A DNA stretch of 64,000 nt from Pseudoscleropodium purum (GCA_963969395.1 OZ017795.1:22177063-22241062), one strand, 5' to 3'; counted from the first letter of the stretch, positions 12,559 through 25,424 are shown. Notes: a model not told the origin generated them from the letters alone. Made by a program: numbers and translations.

Positions 12559-15500
12559 TCAAATATCATACTACTTCTATCTCAAAATGATCTTCTTGTT
12601 GAACAAAATGTTTTGGATTAAGGCTAAAAATAACTTTTTAAAGACCTATTTTGCACTCTAAGTAGAGTTTGATGCATTCTATTGTCCTATAAAACTTTGA
12701 ATTTCAAAGCCCTTTTTGAAGTGTAATTTTGGAGTATTTAAAAATAAATTTTTGGGGCATTTTCAAAGAGCACTAGTGGGCACATAATTGTTAAATATGC
12801 AATTGACATTTTGTAGGCACTTAGCATATATCTAAGACCATGTGTAGACCTATTTCCTATCTTCTAGAGCTTCATCTTCTTCAATCAAGCAATACTCAAA
12901 AAGATGAAAAAAATTAGAATGAAAAATGTTGATTAATTCTTTTAGTCGTTTCATTTGAATTTCAATTGATGATTGCACAAATAGAGGAGAAACTATAACT
13001 CACAATTGTTTTATTGGTCCTAAATAGCAATCTAAAGCCAAGTTTGACCAATTCGCAATGTACAAAGTGCAATAAGAAGATCATTTTGGGACAAAAAATT
13101 AAGGCCTACAAGAAGATCATTTTGGGAGTATACAATTATTATAATGTCAAATTTGGGATTCTATTAATTTAATTTATCAATTTATTCTAGGGTTAAAGCA
13201 AGTTTATTTTTTTAATATTAAGAAGACAAAAAATAATATTGAATACTTCCAAGAGAACAATGAATTGGAAAATGACAAAAGTGACAACATTGGGAATATT
13301 GCAGAGTAACTAAAGGGTAGGGGTGACACCTCTCTACCAATTTTTTTCCTAGGGAATAATGCTTAACAGATGCTAAAAATAGTTAATCTTTTTCCAATTT
13401 TTTTTCTTTCACCATCCAAAAAACTTGTTTTTTGAAAAGGTAATTTTCCTAATACACCAACAATTATATTTAGAATTAATTCCCACATAAACCTTCCTTA
13501 CAACTATGGTATAACATAAGCTATCCCATCATAGGCAAAATGCAAGCAAGCTCATTGTGGACAAAATTGTAATGGTGGTGTACATTCAAGTTCTAAAATG
13601 TACACCACCATTACAACTTTGTCCACAATGAACTTGCTCCCATTTTGCCTGTAAAAAGGTAGTTTACCTTATATGGTAGTAGTAAAGTGTGTGCAATGAA
13701 GGACCAAGAACCAACATTTGAGAAAAACATAGGATAAAACTCCTTAAAGCACCCAAACTGAAGTGTGATGGAGTTTGAAATTATGTTTCTTTTATACTAG
13801 TCTTAGGTAAGCATTCCTTTGACACCCCCTTTACAATACAAACCGGGGTTCACTTTACAATTAACTCTACAGTAGTATCTACTCGTACCTTAATTACAAT
13901 TCTTTTGTTGCTGAACTCCAATGCCACTACTACTGTATGTTTTACTTTTATTTTTGACTACTGTATGTTTTAGAATTACTGAAAACAAGAAGAAAAAATA
14001 GTAACTTAACTTATTATTAATTAATACCTCCACTTCCAGAGAAGGTCAGATACACATCATCTGCAGTTCTGCACCCATCAAAATAATCCACAAAGCTAAT
14101 ATGCCACGTCTTTATCTCAAATGACTACGTGCAATTGGGTAAGTAAGTAAGTTAATATACTTGCATGGGTAAACTCTTGATTTTATTTAGTGTCGATTCT
14201 CAAATAGTGTTATTTCTACAAATATGGGGTCATGCTTTGCCCATGGTAATTGCAATAGAATGAATTGTATATTTCTAAAAACTATAATAAAATATATACC
14301 TCAAAAAGACATTGTATTAAACTCTCCCTGTAGAATTATTTGAGGAGCACCTCAAGTAGTTTGATCAAATCTCCCTTGTAAATTGATTTATTATGCAATA
14401 GAACTACATTTAGAAGGTTGGGTCATAAACATTGATCCAACACATATCATGCAATATAGGACAAAACTTGCTCTACTCTATAGTTGATCAAAGGGATCTA
14501 TCTATAAATCTCTTTCAAGTTGATTTGTATTTGTTACTCTATTATCCTATAGTAAAGAATGCAACATGTGAAATTTCTTCATTTTATAATCTCTTTATTA
14601 TGTTTGGTCATATCGAGAGACATTCAATGCAAAAAAATAGACAAAGTAAATAGTACAAATGTATATACTTTCATTTTCATGATCAAGAATTAACATTTTT
14701 TTAGCTTAATTATATAAAAAATTGTTTAAAGTATATGATTTGGCAACCCATGATTCTATTTGTGATATTATATATTACTTGGGATGGAAATATTGGTACA
14801 TGCTTCAAGTACTTGATATAATGGTATTTTAAAGTGGAAATTTTTAATATAGAAGGGTGCTCCAACATCTATGTTAATATTTTACATAGTTGAATAAATT
14901 TGCAATTGCTCAATTTGAATCTTCAAACTAAATTGTGAAAAGACATTATTCACCTTAAATCCAGTTTTGAGTTCAAAGGAAATGCTATTGTGATAATATT
15001 CTACTATCTCAAAATCAACTTTCAATTGAATTCTATGAATTCAAAAACAAGTTCTAGCAAATGGCTTTGATATGGTGGATTTGTTGATAACCAAAACCAT
15101 TTGTTCAATTTCAATTAATCTCCATATTGTACCAAAGTAACATTTTGCAAGAGTTTGTTTTTGAATTCATGGTTATTGTATAAGGCTTGTGAATAAGCCA
15201 ATATGGATCCAAACTTGAAAGTAGATGAAAATGGTAACTGCCATACTATAATCCAGGGCTAAGAATCTTGGGGGAAGCCAATGTATATTTTGAATAGCTT
15301 TGGCAAAATTAATTATGATGAGTAGAAACTATCCATTTGATCTTCATTTGAGCAAGTTTTAATTTCCTTCCTCTACCTATATGAATTCATTCTTTACAAC
15401 CTTGCACAATAACCATGAAGCATCAAGTGACTATACTAGTCACATTGTCAAAAAATAGACAAAAATTGCTTTTTCAACATACTTGAATGCACTTCATTCA

Positions 15501-16449
15501 TTTCTTGTAACTATAATAATGAGCTCTTGAAAACATTCATAATCAAGATAGTGGATGCCAACTTTCTCTAGGGTTACAACTGAATTGGAATGAAACCCCT
15601 AAAGCTCTTATAAATCTGAAATGGTTTTGGGTGTTTTGGACATCCAAATTGACTTATTAGATTTTGGATTTCATTATTTCATTCTTTTTTTGAGATTGAA
15701 AAATCAAACAAACCTGAAGGGCATCTAATTTTTTTATTTATAAAGATTCAACAATTAGAGATAACAAATAATGTTTTCATTTTGTTTTGACCCCCAACAG
15801 AAAAAAACATTATTTTGCTTTTAAAACTTGCTACTTTCCCCTAACTTGAGTCACTAATCAAATCACAAGTCTTTGGATCTTTTGGCAAAGTAGAATTTGA
15901 GTTATGGGGCTCAACAACTTGACAATGCCACATTGTCAAAAGCTAAAGCAACCTTGAAAAAATCATCATGCTCCTCTTTGCTCAATCACACCTCACTCAC
16001 ACACACACACTACTATTAAATCCCAAACTTTTTAGGCAAGACCCTTGCACTTTTCAAAAATAAGTTCTTATATCATCAAATTCTGAAAAAGTGGATAAAT
16101 TTTGATTCACGGGCCTATTTCTAGAAGATGCTATTCTTTGACAATTTGAGGAGTGTTTTCTAATTTTTAACCCAAGAGAATTGTAAGGGTTTATTACTTT
16201 CTATGTCCACTAGACAAAGTCACTTGAAGTTGATGATGCCATGCAGGAATTTTCAAAATGCGAATCTTCATTTCCTAGCTGAGCCCCTAACTGAAAGGAC
16301 CACAAGGCCACCAGGTGGTTTCTGCAACACTGTTTTTTGCACCCTGATCCTATGGCAGCAAAGGATTAGAGAGACCTGATCCTGTCTCCCATACTGAGCA
16401 CTAGACAACCCCATTTCCATTCAAAGGTCAGATGCATGCACTGATCTTT
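12559..16449. other. Gene-free spacer containing the 13533 hairpin
   Basis: Apart from the hairpin, only short shared strings were seen, such as AGAAGATCATTTTGGGA at about 13076 and 13111. No genes or RNA genes. Confidence 0.55.
13533..13650. repeat. Near-perfect hairpin: 54-bp arms, 10-nt loop
   Basis: The left arm 13533-13586 and right arm 13597-13650 pair with only four mismatches. Weaker pairing appears to continue outward to about 13510 and 13675. The arms contain CATTGTGGACAAA and GTAATGGTGGTGTACATT and their complements. No open frame. Consistent with a recent foldback MITE or an inverted-repeat small-RNA locus. Confidence 0.85.
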
Positions 16450-17604
16450 GAAATGGAAATGGGGTGTCTACTGTCAATTTTTTGTCAATTTTTTGTCAAT
16501 TTTTGTGGATTAAGATACAACCGCCCACTTTGAAAGTACATCCGAAACTCACACATGGTGATAAAAATTTGATGTCAGCAACAGCAGTAGCTTCGGCTCT
16601 TGCACCCAAAGATGCCTCCCCAGTTTCGTACACCTTCCAACTTACAGAACACTCTTATCTTATATATTCGTTAGAATGCCGAAAGTGATGCAAAATAGTC
16701 TTCCCCTTCCAAATTGTCAGCATCTTTCAGAAGGGACTCTTCCTCCAACTCTCGGCTTCCCATGCCTCGAAGTAATTGATCATGACGACGTCCACCCATC
16801 TCAAGAATTTCACAATCTCGAGAAAAGTTTGGCTGCACTACGTTAATGAATTCAAAATTCACAAAAACAATGGTGAACGGCGGAGGACCAACAAGGCACA
16901 CGTGCAGCCAGACTCGTGTGCAAGCAAGTACAGATGACGAGATCTCTCTCTCTCTCCCCACTTCGCTCCAAAAAAGGAGTTGATGCTTTTTTTTTTTTAG
17001 GTTGTTGTTTCCATAATACTGAAAATGGTCAATGTTGCTAAAAATCAAAGGCGTGGTTGAATCCACAGCAAAAATTAACTACTACCCTTGTGATACCTCA
17101 CCAACCAACCAAAACTGTGTGCACGCATGCGGAGTGGGAGAGAGCCCCCCACCCACCTGCAAGTTGCGCATGCAAAACAAGTGGTTCCTTGAGCTGGACC
17201 ATTCCTAACCGAAAAAGAATTAAAATGGCCAGAAACTCTAAAGATCTAGAGATATTACACAAACATTGAGAAGTAGAGACCTGATCTATAACCCAGCAAT
17301 CGTCAACGATCACCGGCCAACACTGGTGTAAGCATTGAAGCTCGAAGCATGGCAATCCAGGAGGAGCAGGTCCAGCACGTGAATGCAATGGAGCTCATCA
17401 ACCTCCCCTTCCTCTCCGGATTAGCATCATGCTGCAACACCACTTGGAACATACAATGGTCAATGTGACAGGATGATGATAAGCCAGCTGCCAGTGAGTA
17501 CTCCGCTCAGTACCTACCTGCAGAGAGCAAGAACCCTGGTGGACAGATTCTCCAACTTTTTTGTAGAAGTAGCAATCTCCTTGCCAGCTTTTGCGAATGG
17601 AGAC
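16450..17604 (-). other. 3' flank of the LRR receptor kinase gene
   Basis: About 1.15 kb of intermediate-GC sequence following the kinase stop codon on the minus strand, probably 3' UTR plus flank. It includes a CT-type run near 16941-16957 and a CACGTG core near 16898. A minus-strand open tail ending at 16671 is listed separately because its last ~50 codons look coding. Confidence 0.35.
16671..17066 (-). CDS. Unrecognised open frame; last ~55 codons look like a terminal exon
   Basis: The 131-codon frame is not recognised. Its first half is low-complexity and unconvincing. The last part (after VVQPNFSRDCEILEMGG, ending EGEDYFASLSAF) has balanced codon choice and an acidic, gene-like composition. 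A possible acceptor AG precedes it near 16842. It lies 0.5 kb downstream of the receptor kinase on the same strand, so it could be an alternative 3' exon of that gene, the last exon of a small separate gene, or chance. No function is proposed. Confidence 0.2.
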   Translation of the reverse strand: MDSTTPLIFSNIDHFQYYGNNNLKKKKHQLLFWSEVGREREISSSVLACTRVWLHVCLVGPPPFTIVFVNFEFINVVQPNFSRDCEILEMGGRRHDQLLRGMGSRELEEESLLKDADNLEGEDYFASLSAF

Positions 17605-20600
17605 TCACACGGGCGAGGCTTGGTTTGTAGGCTCCGATGAAGAAGTGGGCAGCTCGGTGCCAACTCTGCATCCTTCCAGCATGAAGACGACTTCCGTCAT
17701 GGAAGGTCTGTCCATGGGATCCGGCGCAGTGCACAAGAGCGCCACTTTGACAGCAAGCAGAAACTCCTCCCACTCCGAAGACTCGGGATCCAAGTCCAGG
17801 AGACTTGGATCGAAAAGCTCCGAGACTTGTCCATTTTGCAGCTGCCGCTTCACCCACTTGACGATATCCTCATCCTGATTCGCAAACATCACGGGCCTTC
17901 TTCCCGTAAGAAGCTCCAGCAACACGATGCCGAAGCTGTAGACGTCCGCGGAACTAGAGAGCTGCCCGGACATGGTGGCTTCCGGGGAGACGTAGCCCAA
18001 AGAGCCCACGGGGGTGGAAGACGAGGATGGGTCGGTGGGCGTGACGGAGAGCTTGTCCAGGCCGAAGTCTGAGAGATGCGCCTCGAAGTCCGCGTCGAAC
18101 TGCACGTTGTTGGGCTTCACGTCGCCGTGCACGATGGGCGGGTCGCACTGCGTGTGAAGGAAGGAGAGGCCGCGCGAGACGCCGAGCGCGATGAGGTGAC
18201 GCATGGGCCAGTTGAGGACGTGACCGTCTTGCTGGGAGGCTTCTTGCAGCAAGGAAGCTAAGTTGCCGTTGGGCATGTAGTCGTAGACGAGGAGGCGGAC
18301 ATCGCCGTGGACGTAGTAGCCGCGGAGGACAGTCAAGTTGCGGTGCTTCACCTTGCCTAACATCTCCGCCTCCGCTTTGAAGAGGCTGTCTTCCACCGCG
18401 CCATCCGGAAGCCTCCGCACTGACATCACTGTCCCATCCTGCAAATCCAGATCCACATTTCACCCGCCCCCACCAAAAAAAACATCAGCTAAGAACAAAC
18501 TTCATTCCAAAACCAATGCAACATACCAGAATGACAAAAAAAAAATGAACAAAAATTTCGCAAACTAAGGATCTCAGCTAGAAAAAGTGCCATGTACAAT
18601 ACAAGTGTCAGACCTGGAATGAAAAGAAGTTAATGGAAATTTGAGACAGACGTTGCATGAATGTTGAAGCAATGTCAAAAATACCATTGCAGAAGTGCAA
18701 TCAAGAATCAAGATTAAAAACCTCGAAAATCATTGCAAAAGCACCCTGAACACAAGTATTGCAGAACCGTTGAAAACTAATGATGGAGAATCATTGCAAA
18801 TATATGATTGCAGGTGACTGGTTCTGTGATAGTGCGTGTACCTGCAGAATGGCCTTGAAGACGATTCCATGGCGAGTGCGGTTTAAGACGTGATCCTCAT
18901 CGAACTGCCCAGTCGCCTCTTGAATATTAGCCAGCGTGATCGGAGACCGGAACATGATCACCTTGTCCAAAGGCGACCCCGGCGAGCTCAGTTCCCCCGC
19001 ACGATGCTTTCGCAACAACTGGACATAACAGAGAGCACACAATGCAAGCACAGCCAACACAAGCACTCCGCCTCCGACGGCAACTCCCACAATCGCCCTC
19101 CAAGTCCAGAACCTCTCCCATCTCGATTTCCTTGGCCCCCCACAGTTGGTGTTCAAGGGAGGTCCACAGAGACCAATGTTGCCCTCGAAGGAAACTTTGC
19201 TGAACATCGCCCCGAGGACAGTGGGTATCTCGCCATGTAAATCATTCCAGGATACATCCAGCAGCACCAGATTGGGCAGATTCTGGAGCGAGTTCGGAAT
19301 TGTCCCCGTGAGATTGTTGCGGGAAAGGTTCAGGGCTACTAAGGTCGATACATTTCCGAGCTCGGGAAGAATCGCACCAGAGATTGAGTTCCCTTGCAAA
19401 TTCAGCTGCTCCAGTCGCGGAAGAAGCGCAACTCCCAAAGGAATCTCGCCCGTGAGCCTATTGCCGTGAAGATCGAGCGTTTGAAGATTGGTGCAATTCC
19501 CGAGAGAAGGCGGAAGAGTTCCGTAAAGTTCATTTCCGTACAACTCGAGAATCTGGAGATTCGTCGCGTTACCGACATTCGCTGGAATCTCCCCGCTGAG
19601 GCGGTTGTTCGCGAGTGCTAGTGTCGTCAGCAGGGGAAGCTTTACGAAATCTACAGGGATGCTACCATTGATGGCGTTTCCATCTAGAGAAAGCTCCCGT
19701 AAATTCGATAAACTGGTATACGACGTCGGGACACTTCCCGTGAAGTTCTGCCCGCTCAAATTCAAAATCCGCAAATTCGAGCAATTGCCGAGCTCGGGGG
19801 GAAGCACACCGCTCAGATTGTTCCACCCCAATTGCAAAACCTGCAAGTTTAGAAGGTTTCCAAACGAAGCCGGAATCAACCCGGAGAATCCATTCACGCG
19901 AAGGTCCAGCAACTGCAGCTGAGTGCATTGCGCGAGATTGTCCGGAATCAAACCTGTAAGCGCATTCGAGCCGAGATCAAGAACCACCAACGATTGCAGG
20001 AGCCCTAAATCAGTCGGAAGCTCGCCCTGCAGCTGGTTCCCGTCCAGCGCTAGTGATTGCAGGTTCACAATACCGCCAAGCCCGAGAGGAATAGTCCCCG
20101 AGAATCTGTTTCCCGAGAGCGCGAGTACACGCAAACTCACCAGCTGCGTCAAGGTACTCGGCAGCGCGCCATCGAAATCGTTGAAGCTGAGATCCAGGGT
20201 TTGTAGGTTCCTCAGCCCGCCGATGTTTGCCACGCCGTCGGTGAAGAGATTCCGGGAGCAGTTTAGGGTTTGCAGCTGCACCAGATTGGACAGCGACGCC
20301 GGAAGCGACCCCGAGAGCGAGTTCACCGCGAGGTTTACCTCCTGGAGCGCCACGGCGTTGCCAATGTCCACAGGCAAGGGTCCACTGAGGAGATTATGGC
20401 CGAGACGTAGGATTTGAAGCGCCGGAAGATTGGTGAAAATATTCGGCATTCCGCCGGTGAGGTTGTTGTTAGAAAGCTCCAGAATTTGCAGAAGTGGCAA
20501 GCTGCCGAGCTCCAGAGGGATGAGTCCACTGAGCTGGTTGTTGTTCACGTCCAAGCGCTGGAGGTTCACCAGGCGCCCGAGCTCGTGGGGAAGCGACCCC

Positions 20601-21455
20601 GTGAGCAAGTTGCTGCCAACGGCGAGCACGTTCAGAGCGACGCATTTCGAAATTTCCACGGGGATGCTTCCCACAATCAAGTTCGAGGTCAAGTCCAAGC
20701 TTCGGAGAAGAGGTACCTTGCCGATTTCGGTTGGTATGGATCCCACGACTCTGTTCTCGGAAATGCTGAGCACTTGTAGCGAAGGACAACCCAAAAAAAC
20801 TTCCCGCGGAATGTCGCCCGTGAAGTCGTTCTGGAAAAGGTAGAGCGCGTGCAAGTTACTGCAGTTGCCCAGCGACGCCGGGATGTTCCCGTTCAGGCGA
20901 TTCGTGTGCACGTTGAGTCGCCGCAGCTCGCTCAAGTTGCCAATCTCGGCTGGACACAACATCCAAACCAACACCATAAGTTCTAATAACACTGCATTGA
21001 GAAAGGACCACTAACAGAAAATCACGTTTCCGCAAAAGTTCCTTATTTTGTGTTCTATACGTCCCAATGTTTGATTTCGTGTAAGCTACTTCATCATAAC
21101 ACACCTTTGCATGTACTTTTGCTGCTAGTATCTAAACCCCTAAAAAACCCTCGAACTCTGGAAAATCAAAGGATTGTTCAGTACCTGCAAGCGGGCCTTG
21201 CAATCCCGCATCCTGCAACCGAAGCTCATACACGCGCCCCGCTTCGCAAATCACGCCGCTCCAATCACACGGCGCAATACCGACGCCCGACACCCAGTTA
21301 TCCAAAACGCCCTGCGAATCCACCAATGCCGCCTTCACAGCCAACAACGCGGCCACATCCGCTTGCGCGTCCTGCCCTCGCACACACACCACCACTACCA
21401 ACACCAGCAACAGCGCCAGGCTCAGGGCCAGCGCCCTGGCGCTTCCCATCACCAA
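17605..21455 (-). CDS. MUS: LRR receptor-like kinase, MUSTACHES / At4g36180 type (three exons)
   Basis: Exons on the minus strand are 21185-21455, 18842-20949 and 17605-18438. Both introns (235 and 403 bp) are GT-AG, in phase 1 and phase 0, and the joined frame gives 1070 aa. A signal peptide covers about residues 1-27, with likely cleavage after VRG. An N-terminal LRR cap has Cys63 and Cys70 (CDWSGV), and about 24-25 plant-type LRRs fill residues 85-680. A C-terminal cap follows (LCGPPLNTNC), then a membrane helix at about 709-731 and a kinase domain at about 765-1050. The kinase is atypical: the glycine loop is degenerate (NRTRHG), the VAIK lysine is Arg801, and HRD reads HGD (897-899), while DFG (917-919) is intact. 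The juxtamembrane region, kinase and C-terminus (GCRVG, then TNQASP) match Arabidopsis MUS/At4g36180 closely. In Arabidopsis MUS acts in guard-cell wall symmetry; that role here is inferred. The ATG was chosen because it directly precedes the signal peptide. Assignment to the LRR-RLK clade is firm, but MUS versus At4g36180 orthology is not resolved. Confidence 0.93.
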
Positions 21456-22900
21456 CTCGCTCCGCTCACCTCATCCCCCGTCCTTGGAACGATCACCAAT
21501 GCCGCACCCCACCCACCCCCCCAAAAAAAACTCCAGCCAACGCACAAATCCCTACACCACGCATTCACCAGAGCTTTGCTCTGAGGTACACCACAACCAT
21601 CGCTTGCTCCATATCCTCGGGATCACAACGACTCTCGGTGATGAACGTTTGGGAAACATTCTAACCGACCTGGAGAGATAGATGCCTCTGGACAAGGCGA
21701 TCGATCCATCCAGCACGAGACAAGCGGGAGGATCTCGTCGCCACTGACACCCCCCAGATGCGAGAAACGACCAACATCCGTGCGAGTGAAAAAACTTTTA
21801 CTACTAGTTTGTCAACAGGACGACAATCTCGAAGCTCCCCATCGTATGTACATTACAGCAGCCAACAATTCCGTCTTCTCCTTCGTCTCAGCCTCTCTGT
21901 TCCATTCCGTCTCCCGTCCTGACATACCCATGGCAAGGAGTACGTACTACCACATGCACCCTCTGCCACCCCAAACGGCACGAAAAAACTCGCAATCACA
22001 TGGACCACCTGATCCAACCCCCTTCTCGGCGCCGACACCGGTAGTACGCTTGCTGTCAATCTCTGTTGTACCAGCTGCTGGATACCCCATCAAACAAATT
22101 CAACCCCGGGGGAAACACACAAAACAAACAAATAAACAAACAAACAATCAAACAAACGCACCCCCTGACAAACACATAATCACACACTCGAGCTCCCGTC
22201 TTCGATCAATCAAACCCAGCAACGGTAGCGTGAAGCTGACCTTGACGACTACCCCTCGTCACCTCCCCTGCGCTTCCCTTCCCTTCCCTTCCCTTCCCTT
22301 ACTCCTTCAATTCTGCTTCATTCCTTCCCCTGACGACAACTGACTCCATGCAAATGAGTCAGAGCCACGCAGACCCCATTTCATGTCGTTGCGAGAGCCG
22401 TGTCAGGCCGCAAGCAACGGCCACCACAACGGCACCCGGGACACACACATCGCCCCCCTCACGGCACTAAGTTAGTGATGAGAGCCAGACCGTCCCCCAG
22501 GCGTGCGAGCGAGCGAGCGAGGAGAGCCCTGGAAATGATGGATCCGATCTCACAAGTTCCCTGAAAGGAAGGGATTCATGCGTTTGTGGGTCTGCTCACT
22601 CTGTTGTTGACGACGACGTACTGATGAATGCGTGGACTTCACTACCTGCTTTCATGACGACGACGACGACGAAGGTTTCTTTATTGTTATCGTGGAGGTT
22701 TGGGTTGAGGATCGATCCTCATCGAAGGAGAATGCTTCGAGCTTCGGCGACGGAGCACTACTCCTGACAATTGCTCTGTCTGTGTGCCTGTCTGTATTGA
22801 AGTGATCGTGTGTATGTATTCCCGAAATGGAACGCCGAGGATTGCAGAGCCACTACGAAGCTACAAGCTACTATCTACGACGGTGGCGCCATGTGAGAGT
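21456..22900 (-). promoter_or_regulatory. 5' flank / probable leader of the LRR receptor kinase gene
   Basis: This GC-rich stretch lies directly upstream of the receptor-kinase ATG on the minus strand. It carries simple repeats: AAAC-type at about 22122-22160, CCCTT-type at 22273-22300, GCGA-type near 22506-22521 and GAC-type near 22657-22672. Purine-rich repeats of this kind on the transcribed strand are common in plant 5' leaders. Open frames here are low-complexity and were not called as genes. The TATA box and transcription start were not identified. Confidence 0.45.
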
Positions 22901-24768
22901 GTTTTGATTACAATTTCTTTCTAAATTTTATATTCCTTTGAATTGAATTTTCAGGGGTCAACTCCTTTTTTAGAGGTTGCGTGAATCGAGGGCGTTACCG
23001 CACTCTACTACTCTTACTCTTACTCTTTAGAGTCTGTAGCATAGATGAATCAGGAAAGGTGCGAACTACAGGTACCCTCCAACAACAACTGTAATGATAA
23101 GAAGGTTGCATCAGACAGACAGACGCCATGATATCATGTCATGATATGGGGATCTTTCTTCTTCATTTAGATGTAAGAATATATTCTTTTGGGGGCACAA
23201 TTTGAAAAAGACTCGCTGGCTTCAATAGCAGTGTTGTTGTACGGGATTTAATCATTTGAAAGGAAAAAAAATTTGAAACAAATTTGAAACAAAATGATTA
23301 TTTTCTGAATTTTGAATATTAGCGTCAGTCTTGGTTAACGCTTATTTGGGGGGCAGTGAGGATATTTTTGGAGTTTTAGGAGCTGTTTTCCATATTGAAC
23401 TATTTTTTTCAAGTGTTAGAGTTAATTTGTAAAGGAAACCCCCATGTTATAAACAAAACTTGGGTATACCTAAGAATAGTATGAAAGGAACACAATGCCA
23501 AACTCCATCGGTCTTGGGTTGTAGTATTCCAAGGAGTTTTGTCTTGTGTTTTTCCCAAAGTATCGCTCCTAGTCACGCATTGTACACACTTTATGGTAAA
23601 CTTTATTGAATCCGGTTATTTTCTCGATTTCTTTAATTCTAATTCTAAATAGTAATTTTATTGATTTTTTCATTGTTTTCTTTTTATATTTTCAAATTGC
23701 AATTAAAGGGGGTTTCCAATTCCCTTTGCTAACTTTGTACTAACTATAAAAAAAATTGGTGTGGAAACCAACTTCCATTAGACTAATGAAGCTATTGTGG
23801 TTAAATCTTGAGAAAATGGATGTGAGATACAATATCCTTCCGAAGTGTATATGTTCAATCCAAAAAGAGTAATACCATCCCAACATTTTGCAAGATTTTT
23901 TCCAATACGAAGAAAATAATCTATTGTTAAATATTCCTTGACAACAAAATTGTATCATTTTATACACATTTTTAGTAAAATAGAGCTTAATTCGATTTTT
24001 CGATTTTTTTACTTCAATATTGCAATTAGTTACAAATTAAAATTTATAGATTGTAGATGAAACAACATTCATCCATAGATCTCCATGTGCATTCATCCAT
24101 AGATAATAATGTCATCCTTGTTTTTGGAAAATTGGGTATTGAAGGCAATATGTTCCATTCAAAATGTGAAGAATATTTTTTGAATGAAATAATCCCAATA
24201 TTTTTATAGAATTGATACAAACTAAATCATCTATTATAGTATTGAATTGATAAAATTAATATAGGATTCAATGTGAAGTCAATATTGAGGCCTTTACTAT
24301 TTTATATATTAGAATGAAAGGGCTACCTAAATTATTCTAATTCAATGTTTTGTGTATTTTTTATTATTCAAATTTGGGATTATATGTTATCAATTAATAA
24401 AAAACCAAGCTACTGTAATTTCTGTTGCTCATAATATTCAAAATTCTTCTGTAGTAATTGTGAGTGACCACAAAAACTAGAAAGTTTATACTTTTTTCTA
24501 TAGGACTTCAAATGAAGCATAAAAAGACTTCTATAATAGAATAGTAATAAATCAATGATAATAAGGAAAAAAAAGATACTAAAGGTGTACTCAAAAATCA
24601 TCTATTATTGGATATAAAAAGATTGTATTCGGGCTATGGCAATAACATAGGCCAAATTAGGTAAGCTGAATATAGATAAACAATGATGCAATTATTGCCT
24701 TTTGAAAGTAGAAATACACTAAAACATAAAAGGGATCAACAAGTCATCTATATAATCAAATACTAAAA
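22901..24768. other. Gene-free spacer upstream of the receptor kinase
   Basis: GC content falls after about 23 kb. A short palindromic stretch CATGATATCATG lies near 23128. CATTCATCCATAGAT is repeated near 24067 and 24090. No genes. Confidence 0.5.
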
Positions 24769-25080
24769 TAGGAGGTTCATGAATCACTCATTTAAGAGCA
24801 AAAATTGAATTTTGGGGAGGTGAAACTCCTTGGAATATTTTTCAATAATTTTTCCTTGATTGGTATCTAACCCAAGTTGTTTCATATTTTTTGGAGCTTT
24901 TTAGAATTAGTTATGAAAATTTGAAGCTAAAATGGCACAGGGCTTTAAAGCCCACCACCTCAAATGGATATTATTTGTACATTGTTGAAGGCTACCAAAA
25001 AGCAACATGTACAAATAGTGTACATTTAGAGAGGTGGACAATTTTACAACTTGAGCACTTTGGAAACCTCTTAATTTACA
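24769..25080 (-). mobile_element. ~310-330-bp TIR element, family 2, copy 1
   Basis: Shares ordered blocks with 32914-33216 in the same orientation and with 38460-38793 in the opposite orientation: ATAGGAGGTTC at one end, TTTGGGGAGGTGAAACT, ATCTAACCCAAGTTGTTT, the GTACATTG(T/C)TGAAGGCTAC block and GAAACCTC at the other end. Non-coding. Confidence 0.7.
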
Positions 25081-25233
25081 CAAGTACCCAAGGAAGTTGG
25101 AACATTGTTGTTTGTGTCTAAAATGATGAACAAAGATTGTTATTTTCTAATACGCAGTAGATAAGTGAAATTGGCATTTATATGATTAAATCTAAGAATT
25201 TAAGCAATGAAACCAAGTGAAACTATCAATGAA

Positions 25234-25424
25234 CACTAGTAGAAAACTCATAAATTCTAATAGAATTTTGTTAATTTGGACGCGTTGTTCCGGTAACTAT
25301 TTTATTGATTTCAACAAAAATCTATTGATTTTAACAAGTTTTTGTTGAAATCAATAAAATAGTGACCAAAACAACGTAGAATTTTGTTAGAATTTTGTTA
25401 GAATTCTTACGATTTCTACTAGTG
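25234..25424. mobile_element. CACTA-type MITE (191 bp) with 3-bp target duplication
   Basis: Begins CACTAGTAGAAA and ends with its complement TTTCTACTAGTG, the terminal motif of plant CACTA (En/Spm) transposons. The 3 bp outside each end are both GAA, the duplication length expected for this superfamily. Most of the element is an inverted repeat: the 23-bp block ending ATTGATTTCAACAAAAA on the left is matched on the right from TTTTTGTTGAAATCAAT. No coding capacity, so it depended on a transposase supplied elsewhere. Confidence 0.9.

Noticed and set aside
17954..18463. Long minus-strand frame of 169 codons overlapping the receptor kinase's third exon
   Set aside because: It is an out-of-phase shadow of the kinase coding sequence, Arg/Pro-rich because of high GC, with no domain.
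21050..22343. Plus-strand frames of 187-204 codons over the receptor-kinase leader
   Set aside because: Pro/Thr/His-rich low-complexity translations arising from GC-rich antisense and simple repeats; no start or splice support.
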